A model generated the notes under the pieces. It ran no database searches, had not been told where the DNA came from, and was given only the letters and a program-made list of their open reading frames with translations. 40,108 nucleotides of DNA from CAZHGD01 sp964531735 (GTDB lineage Bacteria; Armatimonadota; UBA10988): the NCBI GenBank assembly GCA_964531735.1, contig CAZHGD010000057.1:1-40108 (forward strand), given 5' to 3'. The position numbers were made by a program, and so were the translations under genes. This document shows positions 1 through 10,189 of this stretch, one piece after another; the stretch's first letter is position 1; each line of letters starts with the position of its first letter.

Positions 1-781
<781 letters not shown>

Positions 782-805
782 CCCAATCTCCCAAGCAAGG
801 TCCCG

Positions 806-2059
806 TCACTTCCGACTGTCTTCCTCTTCCCAAGCCCGCATCTGTTGCTCGGCCAGCGGCACCACCGGCGGGCCTTTGTACGTCTGCACGACCTTCTCCA
901 GCGACTTCCGCGCGGCTTTCTTGCGGCCGGCCGCGCGCTGCACCTCGGCCATGCGCAGCAGGGCGTCGGCCGCCACGGCCGTGCCGTCGGTCAGCTTGAC
1001 CAGTTCGACCAGGACGTCCTCAGCGGCGTCCCACTGCTTCTGCTCGCGCAGTTGGTCCGCCAGCAGCGGCAACGACTGCACGCGCCAGTAGGGCGCCGCG
1101 AACGCCTCGACCAGCGCCTTCAGCCGCGCGATGGCGCCGGCCGCGTCGCCGGCCTGGCGCAACAGCACCGCCTGGCGGGCCAGGGCGCGGGCCGCCACGA
1201 AGGTGCCGGGATAGCGCTTGACCAACTCGTCGAGCGCGGCGCTGGCCTGCGCCGGCTGCGCGTCCGCCAGCAGGTCGGCGCGCAGATGGGCCACATCGGT
1301 GACCACGAACATCTCCGGCGCCTCGACCTGCGCTTGAGTCAACAGCTTCAGCGCGTCGTCGGTCCGCTTGAGCTGGGCCAGCGCCGCCACCATCGGCCGG
1401 CGGGCCGTGAAGGCAGCCTCGGTGCCCGGATACTGCGTACGCAGCCGCTCGAACGTCGCCAGCGCCTTCTGCGCCTGGCCGGCGTTGAGCCAGGCCTGGC
1501 CCAACTCGAGCAGCAGACCGGGCGCCTCGTCGACCCAGGCCACGGCGGACAGGTAAGTGTCGAGCCGCCGCGCCGCGGCGGCCAGGTCGCCGGCGTCCAG
1601 ATCGGCGCCGATCACCAGGCGCTCGGCTTCCAGCCGACTGAGGCTGTGCGGCGCCACCTCGATGACCTTGGCCCAGGCCGAGCGCGCTTCGCCCAGGCGC
1701 TTCTGCACCTGTCGGACGCGGCCGAGTTGCAGCAGCGCCTCGGGCACTTGCGGCCAGTCGGCGTAGCGCGCGGCCACCGTGTCGAACGCCGTCGCCGCGG
1801 CCGGCCAGTCCTGCGCCTTGACCTGCGCGTAGCCCTCGACCATCCAGGCGCGCACCAGCAGCCACGGGTACTTCGTGCCCGCGGTCTCGCGCGCTTGCTT
1901 GACCTTGGCCAGGGCCTCGGCCGGCTTGCCCTCGCCCAGCAACCGCTCGGCCTGGTCGAGCTGCGCGGCCGCCTGCTGATCCGGGCCGTCCGGCTTCGGC
2001 GCCTGCGCTACGAGCGGCAGCACCAGCATCGAGATGACCGCCAGACACCGCACGCTCAT
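806..2059 (-). CDS. Exported TPR-repeat protein in the heat-shock operon
   Basis: This 417-residue protein starts with a signal peptide (residues 1-20, ending VAQA) and is then almost entirely helical TPR-like repeats. An example is ALLQLGRVRQVQKRLGEARS, with small residues at regular spacing. It resembles YbgF/BamD-like tetratricopeptide proteins of the envelope, but no specific family is recognised. Its ATG overlaps the hspR stop codon by 4 nt (ATGA), so translation is probably coupled, and clpB follows after 24 nt. An exported protein inside an operon of cytosolic chaperones is unusual and suggests that envelope and cytosolic stress are handled together; that is inference. The C-terminus is charged (EEEDSRK). 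Confidence 0.85.
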   Translation of the reverse strand: MSVRCLAVISMLVLPLVAQAPKPDGPDQQAAAQLDQAERLLGEGKPAEALAKVKQARETAGTKYPWLLVRAWMVEGYAQVKAQDWPAAATAFDTVAARYADWPQVPEALLQLGRVRQVQKRLGEARSAWAKVIEVAPHSLSRLEAERLVIGADLDAGDLAAAARRLDTYLSAVAWVDEAPGLLLELGQAWLNAGQAQKALATFERLRTQYPGTEAAFTARRPMVAALAQLKRTDDALKLLTQAQVEAPEMFVVTDVAHLRADLLADAQPAQASAALDELVKRYPGTFVAARALARQAVLLRQAGDAAGAIARLKALVEAFAAPYWRVQSLPLLADQLREQKQWDAAEDVLVELVKLTDGTAVAADALLRMAEVQRAAGRKKAARKSLEKVVQTYKGPPVVPLAEQQMRAWEEEDSRK

Positions 2060-2412
2060 GGTTTGCCCCTCTCGGCGAACAGACTCGCCCGTAGGGCCTC
2101 GGTGGCGGCATCCTCGCGCCGCCGCTCCTCGGCCTGGTCCTGCCGGGCCACCTGCCGCTCCAACTCCTCGATGCGATCGAGCAGCCGGAAGATGATCTCG
2201 ATGCCGGCCAGGTTGACACCCATCTGCGTGAAGCTCTGGATGTGCCGAATGCGCTGGATATCGCGCTCGCTGTACAGTCTCAGGTTGCCGCCGGTGCGTT
2301 GCGGTCGCACCAGGCCCTCACGCTCGTACATGCGCAGCGTCTGGGGATGAGACGACACGATGGCGGCGGCGACGCCGATCACATAGCAGGGCTCGTCGCG
2401 GTCCTCGGCCAT
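2056..2412 (-). CDS. hspR: HspR-type MerR family heat-shock repressor
   Basis: This 118-residue MerR-fold regulator carries the HspR signature: an N-terminal winged helix with HPQTLRMYEREGLVRPQRT, then RLYSERDIQRIRHIQ and GVNLAGIEIIFRLLDRIEEL leading into a short coiled coil. HspR proteins repress dnaK/clpB operons by binding HAIR inverted repeats, using DnaK as co-repressor. A HAIR-like site lies upstream of dnaK in this window at 6394-6414, which supports autoregulation. The start is 3 nt after the dnaJ stop, and the stop overlaps the start of the TPR gene. The dnaK-dnaJ-hspR-clpB gene set matches the HspR regulon layout known from actinobacteria and some other phyla. Confidence 0.92.
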   Translation of the reverse strand: MAEDRDEPCYVIGVAAAIVSSHPQTLRMYEREGLVRPQRTGGNLRLYSERDIQRIRHIQSFTQMGVNLAGIEIIFRLLDRIEELERQVARQDQAEERRREDAATEALRASLFAERGKP

Positions 2413-2415
2413 GGC

Positions 2416-3426
2416 TCAGCTTCCCTCCGGTCGCCACAAGTTGGCGCGCGGGTCACCGGTGCGCGCCGACATGCTGCGAATGGCGCGCGCCTCGTCCTCG
2501 GTGACGTCGCGCGGCACGCGCACCTGGCAGGTCACCACCAGACTGCCGCGCTCACCGGTGCCCCGATTCGGCAGTCCGAACCCGCGGATGCGGAACTTCT
2601 GCCCGCCGTGCGTCCCAGCCGGTACCCGCAGCGGCTTGATGCCATCGAGCGTCGGCACCGGCACCTCGGCGCCCATGGTCACCTCGGCCAGCGTGACCGG
2701 CAGTTCGCAGAGCAGGTCTTCGCCTTGCCGCGTGAAGAACGGGTGCGGCTGCACCTGGACCCGCAGCAGCAAATCGCCGTTGGCGCCACCGCCACCGCCC
2801 GGGCCGCCCCGGCCGGTCACCCGCAGCACCTTGTCGCCTTCCACTCCCGCCGGAATCTTCAGGCCCTTGACCGTCCGAGTGCGCCGCACGTGCCCGGTCC
2901 CTTGGCAGCCGCCGCAGCGCGCGCCGCGCTCGCGGCCGCTGCCACCGCAGCGATCACAGATCTCGTCCACCTGGAAGCTCACGTCGCGGACCGCGCCGCG
3001 GTTGACTTCCTCGAGCGTCACCTGCAACTCGACCTCGGCGTCGTTGCCGCGCCAGCCGCGCTGTTCCGCCCCGAACCAGCCCCCGAAGCGGTCCCGGCCA
3101 CGACCACCGAACAGGTCGCCGAACATGCCGCCGATGTCCGTCAAGTCGATGCCGTCGCCCGAGAACTGGAACCCCTGACCGCCGAAGCCGCCACCGTTGC
3201 CGAACTGCTCGAAGCGATGGCCATACTGGTCATACTGGCGCCGCTTGTCGGCGTCGCCGAGGACGCCGTAGGCTTCCTGAATCTCCTTGAACCGCCGCTC
3301 GGCTTGCGGATCGTCGCGGTTCACATCGGGATGGTGCTGACGAGCCAGGCGGCGATAGGCGCTCTTGATGTCCTTGTCCGAAGCATCGCGCTTGACGCCC
3401 AGTACCTCGTAGTAGTCTCGGGCCAT
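2416..3426 (-). CDS. dnaJ: DnaJ-type J-domain co-chaperone with a half-size zinc-finger region
   Basis: DnaJ proteins deliver clients to DnaK and stimulate its ATPase. Residues 1-70 form the J domain with HPD at 32-34. A Gly/Phe-rich linker follows (GGGFGGQGFQF), then two C-terminal beta-barrel domains. Canonical DnaJ has four CxxCxGxG motifs. Here only two are present, CDRCGGSG and CGGCQGTG, seven residues apart, enough for one zinc site. The protein (336 residues) is correspondingly shorter than canonical DnaJ of about 375 and intermediate between DnaJ and CbpA. GAGAGGAG lies upstream of the ATG. It is 63 nt after the hsp20 gene and 3 nt before hspR. Co-chaperone function is secure; the exact subclass is not. 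Confidence 0.93.
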   Translation of the reverse strand: MARDYYEVLGVKRDASDKDIKSAYRRLARQHHPDVNRDDPQAERRFKEIQEAYGVLGDADKRRQYDQYGHRFEQFGNGGGFGGQGFQFSGDGIDLTDIGGMFGDLFGGRGRDRFGGWFGAEQRGWRGNDAEVELQVTLEEVNRGAVRDVSFQVDEICDRCGGSGRERGARCGGCQGTGHVRRTRTVKGLKIPAGVEGDKVLRVTGRGGPGGGGGANGDLLLRVQVQPHPFFTRQGEDLLCELPVTLAEVTMGAEVPVPTLDGIKPLRVPAGTHGGQKFRIRGFGLPNRGTGERGSLVVTCQVRVPRDVTEDEARAIRSMSARTGDPRANLWRPEGS

Positions 3427-3489
3427 CGCTCGCGCTCCTCTCGCCTATCGCCGCCTCGCCGTCATCGACCGCTCGCCACCGCGACCGGG

Positions 3490-3909
3490 CTAGGCGCCCT
3501 GCACCTCGATCCGGCGCGGTTTGGCCGCCTCGGCCTTCGGTAGCCGGATGGTCAGCACGCCGGCGTTGAACGCGGCCGCGATCTTGTCGCGGTCGACGTC
3601 GAACCCCAGCTCGAAGGTGCGCTCGAACTTGCCGAACCGCCGCTCCCGGTGTACCGGCACGTCGGTCTCGGCGCGCTGCGGCTCCAGCTTCTCGCCGCGC
3701 AGCGTCATGTGCTGGCCCTCGACCTCGATGGCCAGGTCCTCGCGCCGCACGCCGGGCAACTCGGCCGTCAGCACCACCTCGTCGCCGGTCACCTGCACGT
3801 CCACCGGCGGGTAAGCGCCCGCGCCGGGCCAGCCGAAATCATCAAACAAGCGTCGCATATCGTCCGCCCAGTCGAGAAGCGGACGCGTCGCAACCTCAAA
3901 CCCGTTCAT
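3490..3909 (-). CDS. Small heat-shock protein, Hsp20/alpha-crystallin family (copy 1)
   Basis: This 139-residue ATP-independent holdase keeps unfolding proteins soluble for DnaK/ClpB. The N-terminal arm (MNGFEVATRPLLDWADDM) precedes an alpha-crystallin domain at about residues 33-130, with DEVVLTAELPGVRREDLAIEV and the family hallmark AGVLTIRLPK. The C-terminal extension carries an I-x-V motif (RIEVQ), used in oligomer assembly. AGGAGG lies 5 nt before the ATG. It differs considerably from the second Hsp20 gene immediately upstream, so the pair is an old duplication or two independent acquisitions. Confidence 0.95.
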   Translation of the reverse strand: MNGFEVATRPLLDWADDMRRLFDDFGWPGAGAYPPVDVQVTGDEVVLTAELPGVRREDLAIEVEGQHMTLRGEKLEPQRAETDVPVHRERRFGKFERTFELGFDVDRDKIAAAFNAGVLTIRLPKAEAAKPRRIEVQGA

Positions 3910-3964
3910 CGCTTCCTCCTACTCTTGGTCAGGCCGGGACCGCCCTCGCGGCGCCCCAGGCCGC

Positions 3965-4393
3965 TCATGAACTGATGGACACCTGGTGGCGCTGCGCCTC
4001 GGCCGCCTTCGGCAGCCGGATCGACAGCACGCCGTCGTGGTAGCGGGCCTGGATGCCCTCGGCCTCAATCGGCGAGCCGATCCGCACCGCCCGCGAGAAG
4101 GCGCCATAGCTGCGCTCGACCCGGCGCAGTGTGCCGTCGCTCTCGCTGTGCTCGGCCTTCTTCTCACCACGAATCACCAGCGTCCCACGCTCGTAGCTGA
4201 CCTCGATCTCCTCGGGCGCCAGGCCCGGCACTTCCAGGCTGACCTCGAACGCATCGGGTTGTTCGGTCAGGTCCAGCGCCGGAGCCCAGTGGCTCGTCTG
4301 GAGGGTGTCGCTGGTCCGGAACAGCGGGTTCCGGTAGCTGCCCTCTGGTCGGCGAACCAGGGCGAGCGGATCCCAGCGGCTCAAGTTCCTCAT
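3965..4393 (-). CDS. Small heat-shock protein, Hsp20/alpha-crystallin family (copy 2)
   Basis: This is a second Hsp20 holdase of 142 residues. The alpha-crystallin domain shows DAFEVSLEVPGLAPEEIEVS and the hallmark DGVLSIRLPK; the C-terminus ends in a short V-S-I tail resembling the I-x-I assembly motif. Two in-frame ATGs are present at 4399 and 4393. GAGGAGG ends directly at the first, leaving no spacing, but lies 6 nt before the second, so the second was chosen. The gene is separated from dnaK by about 100 nt containing two strong hairpins, which may set the ratio of DnaK to the downstream small chaperones. Confidence 0.93.
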   Translation of the reverse strand: MRNLSRWDPLALVRRPEGSYRNPLFRTSDTLQTSHWAPALDLTEQPDAFEVSLEVPGLAPEEIEVSYERGTLVIRGEKKAEHSESDGTLRRVERSYGAFSRAVRIGSPIEAEGIQARYHDGVLSIRLPKAAEAQRHQVSISS

Positions 4394-4410
4394 CGTCATC
4401 CTCCTCGGGT

Positions 4411-4488
4411 GCCGGGCCCGCGGCCCGGCGGCTTGTGCTCTGCTTGGTACTCCGGCCGGAGGCCCAGTCGCCTGCCACCTCCGGCCGG
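4411..4488 (-). promoter_or_regulatory. Two intergenic hairpins between dnaK and hsp20
   Basis: The dnaK-hsp20 gap holds two inverted repeats. One is a perfect 11-bp stem (4452-4462 with 4478-4488, arms CCGGCCGGAGG and CCTCCGGCCGG, 15-nt loop). The other is an 8-bp stem (4411-4418 with 4422-4429, 3-nt loop) just upstream of the hsp20 ribosome-binding site. Neither is followed by a T-run. They could act as an attenuator, a processing site or mRNA 3'-end protection for dnaK. The structures are directly visible; the role is inferred. Confidence 0.55.
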
Positions 4489-4497
4489 CCTCAGTCC

Positions 4498-6333
<1,836 letters not shown>

Positions 6334-6384
6334 CGCTGTCTCTCCTCTTGGCGGCCTTCCGCCGCTCCATCCGTCCACAGGTGC

Positions 6385-6413
6385 AGTATCCAACTTGATA
6401 GTATTGATGTCAA
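6385..6413 (-). promoter_or_regulatory. Sigma70-like promoter of the dnaK operon
   Basis: On the minus strand TTGACA (6413-6408) is followed after exactly 17 nt by GATACT (6390-6385). The -35 is perfect and the -10 matches TATAAT at four of six positions. Transcription would start near 6378, leaving a leader of about 45 nt before dnaK. The HspR-type inverted repeat covers the -35 and spacer. Confidence 0.75.
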
Positions 6414-6414
6414 G
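6394..6414. promoter_or_regulatory. HAIR-like operator for HspR
   Basis: The inverted repeat CTTGATA-N7-TGTCAAG has the same geometry as the HAIR element CTTGAGT-N7-ACTCAAG bound by HspR in actinobacteria. The outer five bases of each half-site are identical to HAIR. It overlaps the -35 hexamer and spacer of the dnaK promoter, a position suited to repression, and hspR is encoded in the same operon. Confidence 0.75.
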
Positions 6415-6475
6415 GGAATGGCGCAACCTTTGCGCAACATAGGCTGATAATCATGATAGCAATCAGGTGGTGGCG

Positions 6476-6517
6476 GGCGGCCGGGCGGACGCCCGGCCGC
6501 CGCCGGGCCGGCGGCCC
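6476..6517. repeat. GC-rich palindromes between dnaK and the debranching enzyme gene
   Basis: A perfect 11-bp stem with a GGAC loop (6476-6486 with 6491-6501) is followed by GGGCC-GGC-GGCCC (6505-6517). They lie between divergent genes, so a terminator role is not expected. They may be a genome-specific palindromic repeat or a barrier between the two promoters. Only the structure is supported. Confidence 0.5.
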
Positions 6518-6625
6518 GAGGGGACTGGCCGATCTGGGCGGCGTCCGCTGTCAGAGCCGGATCACGCGGTGCGCAGCGAGCCGTCGGCGCGTTCACCCAG
6601 CGGCCATACAAGCGTCGAATTGGCC

Positions 6626-6654
6626 TTGTGCCGCCACCGTCGGCGAGGTACAAC
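6626..6654 (+). promoter_or_regulatory. Candidate promoter of the glycogen debranching enzyme gene
   Basis: TTGTGC (6626-6631), a 17-nt spacer and TACAAC (6649-6654) lie 24 nt before the start codon. The -35 is weak (three of six) and the -10 matches four of six. It is the best candidate in the gap but not certain. Confidence 0.35.
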
Positions 6655-6678
6655 GGACCATGACGCAGGAAGCGACCG

Positions 6679-8571
6679 ATGAACTTGGGTCCTGAGGTGT
6701 GCCGCAGCCTGGACGAGATGCTGCGCCGCGAATGGCTGGAGACCGACGGGTTGGGCAACTTCGCCAGCGGCACCGTCAGCGGCATCAACACCCGGCGCTA
6801 CCACGGCCTGCTGACCGCCGAGGGCGATGCCGCCTTCGGCCGGCGGCTGCTCTGCGCCAAGGTCGAGGAGGCGCTGTTCGGCGGCAGTCGCCGCTATGAG
6901 TTGAGTGCCAACCAGTACGCGGACACCGTCCACCCGCAGGGCTACCGCTATCTCGACAGCTTCCGCCTCGACCCGTGGCCGGTCTGGACCTGGCGTCTCG
7001 ACTGCGCGGTGGTCGAGAAGCACGTGCTGATGCCGCACGAGACGGCCGCCACGCTGGTGGTCTACCGCATCGTCTCGGCCGACGGGCCGGTGGCGCTCGA
7101 GGTGCGCCCGCTGGTGGCCGGGCGCGACTACCACAGCACCGCCTTCGAGAACTGGAGCTTCCGCCGTCAGGCCGACAGCTACGACAGCACGCTGGAGATG
7201 ATGCCCTACGACGAGGGCTCGCGCGTGTGCTTCCGCTTCCCGCGCGGCGCGTTCCAGGGCGACGGCTTCTGGTTCTACAACTTCGTCTACGCCGCCGAGA
7301 CCGCCCGCGGGCTGGACGACCGCGAGGACCTGTTCAACCCCGGCCTGATCATGTACAAGCTCCACGAGGGCGACACCGCGGCGCTGCTGATCGGCAGCGC
7401 CCCGCTGCCCGAGTTCGACGCCGCGCTGATCATGGCCGAGGAGCGCGCCCGGCGAGCGGCCGTCGTCGCCCACGATCCGCCGGGCAGTCTGACCGGCGCA
7501 CTGGCCCTCGCCGCCGACGCCTTCCGCATCATGCGTGGTGGCCGACCGACCATCATCGCGGGCTACCCGTGGTTCGAGGTGCGCCAGCGCGAGGTCTACC
7601 TGGCGATGCCGGGCCTGGCCCTGGGCACCGGCGAACTGGCCCAGGCCCGCGACCTGCTCGCCGCGGGTGCCGGCCACCTGGGGGCCCCGCCGCTCTATGG
7701 TGATCGCGAGGCGGTCGGCGCCGATGTGCCGCTCTGGTACGCCTGGGCCGCGCGCCACTACCTGCAGGCGTCGGCCGATACCGAGTTCGGCCAGCAGGTG
7801 CTGCGCCCGGCGCTGGCGGGCTACCTGGCGCGCGTGCTCGACGGCGCCGTACCGGGAGTCCGCCTGGCCGACGATGGTCTGCTGGCCACCAGTCTGCCGG
7901 GCACGCCGCTGACCTGGATGGATGGCTGGCTCGGCGACTGGGTGGTCACCCCGCGCGAAGGCAAGGCGGTGGAGATCAACGCGCTGTGGTATCTGCTGCT
8001 CCGCTTCCTGGAGGAACTGGGCCAGCCCGAGGCCGACGCCGCGGCCCAGGCTCAGGCCAGCTTCCGCGCGCGGTTCTGGTCGGCCGAGCGCGGTTGGCTG
8101 CTCGACGTGGTCGATGGGCCCGAAGGCGACGACGCCGCCTTGCGGCCGAACCAGATCCTGGCGGTGTCGCTCCATGACGACCTGCTGAGCGACGACCTGG
8201 CGCGGTCGGTCACCGACACCGTCGGCGCGCGCCTGTTGACGCCCTATGGCCTGCGCACGCTGGCCCCAGAGGACTCGCGCTACCACGGGCGGTACGAAGG
8301 CGGACCGCGACAGCGCGACGAAGCCTATCACCAGGGCACCGTCTGGACCTGGCTGCTCGGGCCGTACGGCGACGCGGTGCTGCGCTGCTACCCCGACGGC
8401 CAGCAGCGCGTGGCGAAGCTGCTGGAGCCGTTCAGTGCGCACCTGGCCGACTACGGCCTGGGCCAGATCGCGCAACTGTTCGACGGCGACGCGCCGCACG
8501 AGCCGCGCGGCGGCGTGGCCCACGCCTCGTCGGTGGCGGCCCTACTCCGGCTGAGCCGGCGCATCGCTTAG
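6679..8571 (+). CDS. Glycogen debranching enzyme, archaeal type (amylo-alpha-1,6-glucosidase, GH133-like)
   Basis: This enzyme hydrolyses alpha-1,6 branch points in glycogen or related glucans. The 630-residue protein has the diagnostic N-terminal segment REWLETDGLGNFASGT followed by NTRRYHGLL, which opens the bacterial/archaeal debranching N-domain (about residues 15-220). A C-terminal (alpha/alpha)6 barrel follows with LPGTPLTWMDGW, AVEINALWYLLL, RPNQILAVSL and YHQGTVWTWLLGPY, typical of the amylo-1,6-glucosidase domain. There is no signal peptide, so it acts on cytosolic storage polysaccharide. It stands alone on the plus strand, divergent from dnaK, and its last 30 nt overlap the convergent VOC gene. 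Family call is firm; the substrate is inferred. Confidence 0.93.
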   Translation: MNLGPEVCRSLDEMLRREWLETDGLGNFASGTVSGINTRRYHGLLTAEGDAAFGRRLLCAKVEEALFGGSRRYELSANQYADTVHPQGYRYLDSFRLDPWPVWTWRLDCAVVEKHVLMPHETAATLVVYRIVSADGPVALEVRPLVAGRDYHSTAFENWSFRRQADSYDSTLEMMPYDEGSRVCFRFPRGAFQGDGFWFYNFVYAAETARGLDDREDLFNPGLIMYKLHEGDTAALLIGSAPLPEFDAALIMAEERARRAAVVAHDPPGSLTGALALAADAFRIMRGGRPTIIAGYPWFEVRQREVYLAMPGLALGTGELAQARDLLAAGAGHLGAPPLYGDREAVGADVPLWYAWAARHYLQASADTEFGQQVLRPALAGYLARVLDGAVPGVRLADDGLLATSLPGTPLTWMDGWLGDWVVTPREGKAVEINALWYLLLRFLEELGQPEADAAAQAQASFRARFWSAERGWLLDVVDGPEGDDAALRPNQILAVSLHDDLLSDDLARSVTDTVGARLLTPYGLRTLAPEDSRYHGRYEGGPRQRDEAYHQGTVWTWLLGPYGDAVLRCYPDGQQRVAKLLEPFSAHLADYGLGQIAQLFDGDAPHEPRGGVAHASSVAALLRLSRRIA

Positions 8572-8967
8572 CCCCCACATCGCCGCCGGTCCCAGTTCCA
8601 GCGAGTTGCCGGCCGGATCGCGGAAGTAGAGCGAGCAGGCCCCGCCGCCGCGGTCGATCTCGCGCTCGATGGCCACGCCCTGCGCCGCCAGGTGTCGACG
8701 CCAGCGCGCGACCTGGTCCGAGCCCACCGCGAACGCCGCGTGACCAGCGCCCCGGCAGCCGTGCGGCGGGATCTCGCCGTCAGGGTCGTCGGCCGCGGTG
8801 TTGTCGGCGCGGAACAACAGCACCATGCTGTCGCCGCAGCGGAAGAACACGTGCCGCCCCGCCTCGCGGGCCACGAACCGCAGCCCCAGCACGTTGGCGT
8901 AGAACTGCTCGGCCGCCGCCAGGTCGTCCACGTAGAGGCACGTCTCCAGGACCCGCTCGACCCGCAT
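8542..8967 (-). CDS. VOC (glyoxalase/bleomycin-resistance) superfamily protein
   Basis: This 141-residue protein contains two beta-alpha-beta-beta-beta modules: ETCLYVDDLAAAEQFYANVLG at the start and GHAAFAV to SLYFRDPAGNSLEL in the second half. The His of GHAAFAV and the Glu of SLELG sit where VOC enzymes bind a divalent metal; Glu-8 replaces the commoner first His. Members include glyoxalase I, fosfomycin-modifying enzymes and ring-cleaving dioxygenases, and the substrate cannot be read from sequence. It follows the Rieske gene after 7 nt, so both are probably co-transcribed. The 3' end overlaps the debranching enzyme gene by 30 nt. Confidence 0.88.
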   Translation of the reverse strand: MRVERVLETCLYVDDLAAAEQFYANVLGLRFVAREAGRHVFFRCGDSMVLLFRADNTAADDPDGEIPPHGCRGAGHAAFAVGSDQVARWRRHLAAQGVAIEREIDRGGGACSLYFRDPAGNSLELGPAAMWGLSDAPAQPE

Positions 8968-8974
8968 GCCGGGG

Positions 8975-9394
8975 CTACTCCTGCCGCTTGGTGCTGACCA
9001 CCACGGCGCCGTTGGCGTCGTAGCGGCCCAGCGCCCGCTTGGTCGGTCCGTTCACCGGACTGCCGTCGAGGTCGAACTCCGCGTTGTGCGCGGGACAGCA
9101 GAACAGCTTCTTCTTCGCGTCGTAGGTCAGGTCAGCCCCTTGGTGGGTGCACTTGAGCTGCACGCAGACGTACTTGCCGTCGTCCACACAGGCGACCAGA
9201 ATCGGCAGGCCGTCGGGCAGCTTGGCCTCGACCGTCCCGCCCACGCGCGTCAGGTCGCCGTGATCGGCGAACGACAGCGTGATGGTCTTGGGCTCCTCGT
9301 CCTTGCCGCCGGCCACGGAGGCCACCACCACCCCGGCCCCCAACACCGCCGTCCCTCGCACGAAGCATCGGCGCGTGACCTGCTCGTCGCTCAT
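8975..9394 (-). CDS. Tat-exported Rieske [2Fe-2S] protein
   Basis: This 139-residue protein begins MSDEQVTRRCFVRGTAVLGAG, a twin-arginine signal or anchor with RR-x-F-V followed by a hydrophobic stretch. The Rieske cluster ligands are in CTH and CCPAHNAEFDLDGSP, giving the C-x-H ... C-x-x-H pattern. The start was moved to ATG 9394-9392 because GGGAG precedes it and the Tat motif then lies at the N-terminus; the open frame extends 12 codons further. No cytochrome b gene is nearby, so it is more likely a stand-alone periplasmic electron-transfer protein than part of a bc1/b6f complex. The VOC gene follows at 7 nt. Confidence 0.9.
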   Translation of the reverse strand: MSDEQVTRRCFVRGTAVLGAGVVVASVAGGKDEEPKTITLSFADHGDLTRVGGTVEAKLPDGLPILVACVDDGKYVCVQLKCTHQGADLTYDAKKKLFCCPAHNAEFDLDGSPVNGPTKRALGRYDANGAVVVSTKRQE

Positions 9395-9414
9395 GGCATC
9401 ACTCCCTACCGCCC

Positions 9415-9444
9415 ATTGTACCCGCGCCACGCCGCGGCGTTCCA
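9415..9444 (-). promoter_or_regulatory. Candidate promoter of the Rieske-VOC pair
   Basis: On the minus strand TGGAAC (9444-9439) and TACAAT (9420-9415) are separated by 18 nt, with the -10 about 20 nt upstream of the Rieske start codon. The -10 is good (five of six); the -35 is poor. Confidence 0.4.
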
Positions 9445-9457
9445 GCCGCCGGCGCGT

Positions 9458-10189
9458 TCACCGCGGTGGCTGTCCGCGCAGCACCGCGACCAGTTCCAGC
9501 CGGCAACGCTCGCCGCGATCGCGCAGGCAGAGGCCGCACAGCATCGCCTGCCGGAACTGCTGCCGGCGCCGGTACTCATGCCCGCAGACCGCGCAGCGGT
9601 AGACCACGCGCCGGTCGCTGCCCGGATAGGCATGGCGCGGGCCTTTCGGGTCACCTGGCACACCATAGCAAATGCTGTGGTGGCCGCGCTCGGTCATCTT
9701 GACCTTGAACGCCGCGGTGTGTCCCGACGGCAAGCCTTGGGTGTACAGCCAGAGATGGATCATCTCGTGGAAGACGGTCTCGATGCCCGTCTCGGGCAAC
9801 TCGCGCAACCGCCACGGGTTCAGTTCCAGCACGCGCAGCCGCGTGTCGATGCGGCCGCCCGTGCTCAGCAGGCGCGCGTTCAGCACGATCTTGACCGGCG
9901 GCACTTCGCCGGCGAAGTGCTGCGTGTTGAGCTGCGCGAAGTCGCGGTAGGCCCGCACCAGCACCACCGCGTCGGCTGGTGACGGCGCCGGCCGCAGCCG
10001 GAAGCTCTCGGCCGGCCAGCCCGGCCAGCCGCCCCGGTAGTGCCGCCGACCCATCGCCAGCGCCCGGGCCACCAGCGCCGGATGGGGCACCCAGTCGCGC
10101 GCCGCCTGCCAGAGCCGCAACACCTGCCCCACCGGGCCGCCGTGGGTGTCGCCCGTGGCGTCGGGTCCTAACGACAAGGTCGGTCTCAC
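9458..10189 (-). CDS. SprT-like zinc metalloprotein with C-terminal zinc ribbon
   Basis: SprT/Spartan-like proteins are zinc-dependent peptidases; eukaryotic relatives cut DNA-protein crosslinks, while bacterial roles are poorly defined. The 243-residue protein has the active-site helix TVFHEMIHLWLYTQG (HExxH) with a third ligand candidate in GHTAAFK. A zinc ribbon near the C-terminus shows YRCAVCGHEYRR and LCGLC. An N-terminal extension of about 85 residues (ending near RGGWPGWPAESFRLR) is not part of the usual core. The GTG start overlaps the stop of the upstream isomerase-like gene (GTGA), so translation is coupled. Family membership is well supported; in vivo function is not known. Confidence 0.88.
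   Translation of the reverse strand: MRPTLSLGPDATGDTHGGPVGQVLRLWQAARDWVPHPALVARALAMGRRHYRGGWPGWPAESFRLRPAPSPADAVVLVRAYRDFAQLNTQHFAGEVPPVKIVLNARLLSTGGRIDTRLRVLELNPWRLRELPETGIETVFHEMIHLWLYTQGLPSGHTAAFKVKMTERGHHSICYGVPGDPKGPRHAYPGSDRRVVYRCAVCGHEYRRRQQFRQAMLCGLCLRDRGERCRLELVAVLRGQPPR

Noticed and set aside
6334..6426. 31-codon N-terminal extension of DnaK
   Set aside because: It covers the promoter and leader, and the canonical N-terminus with a good ribosome-binding site starts at 6333.
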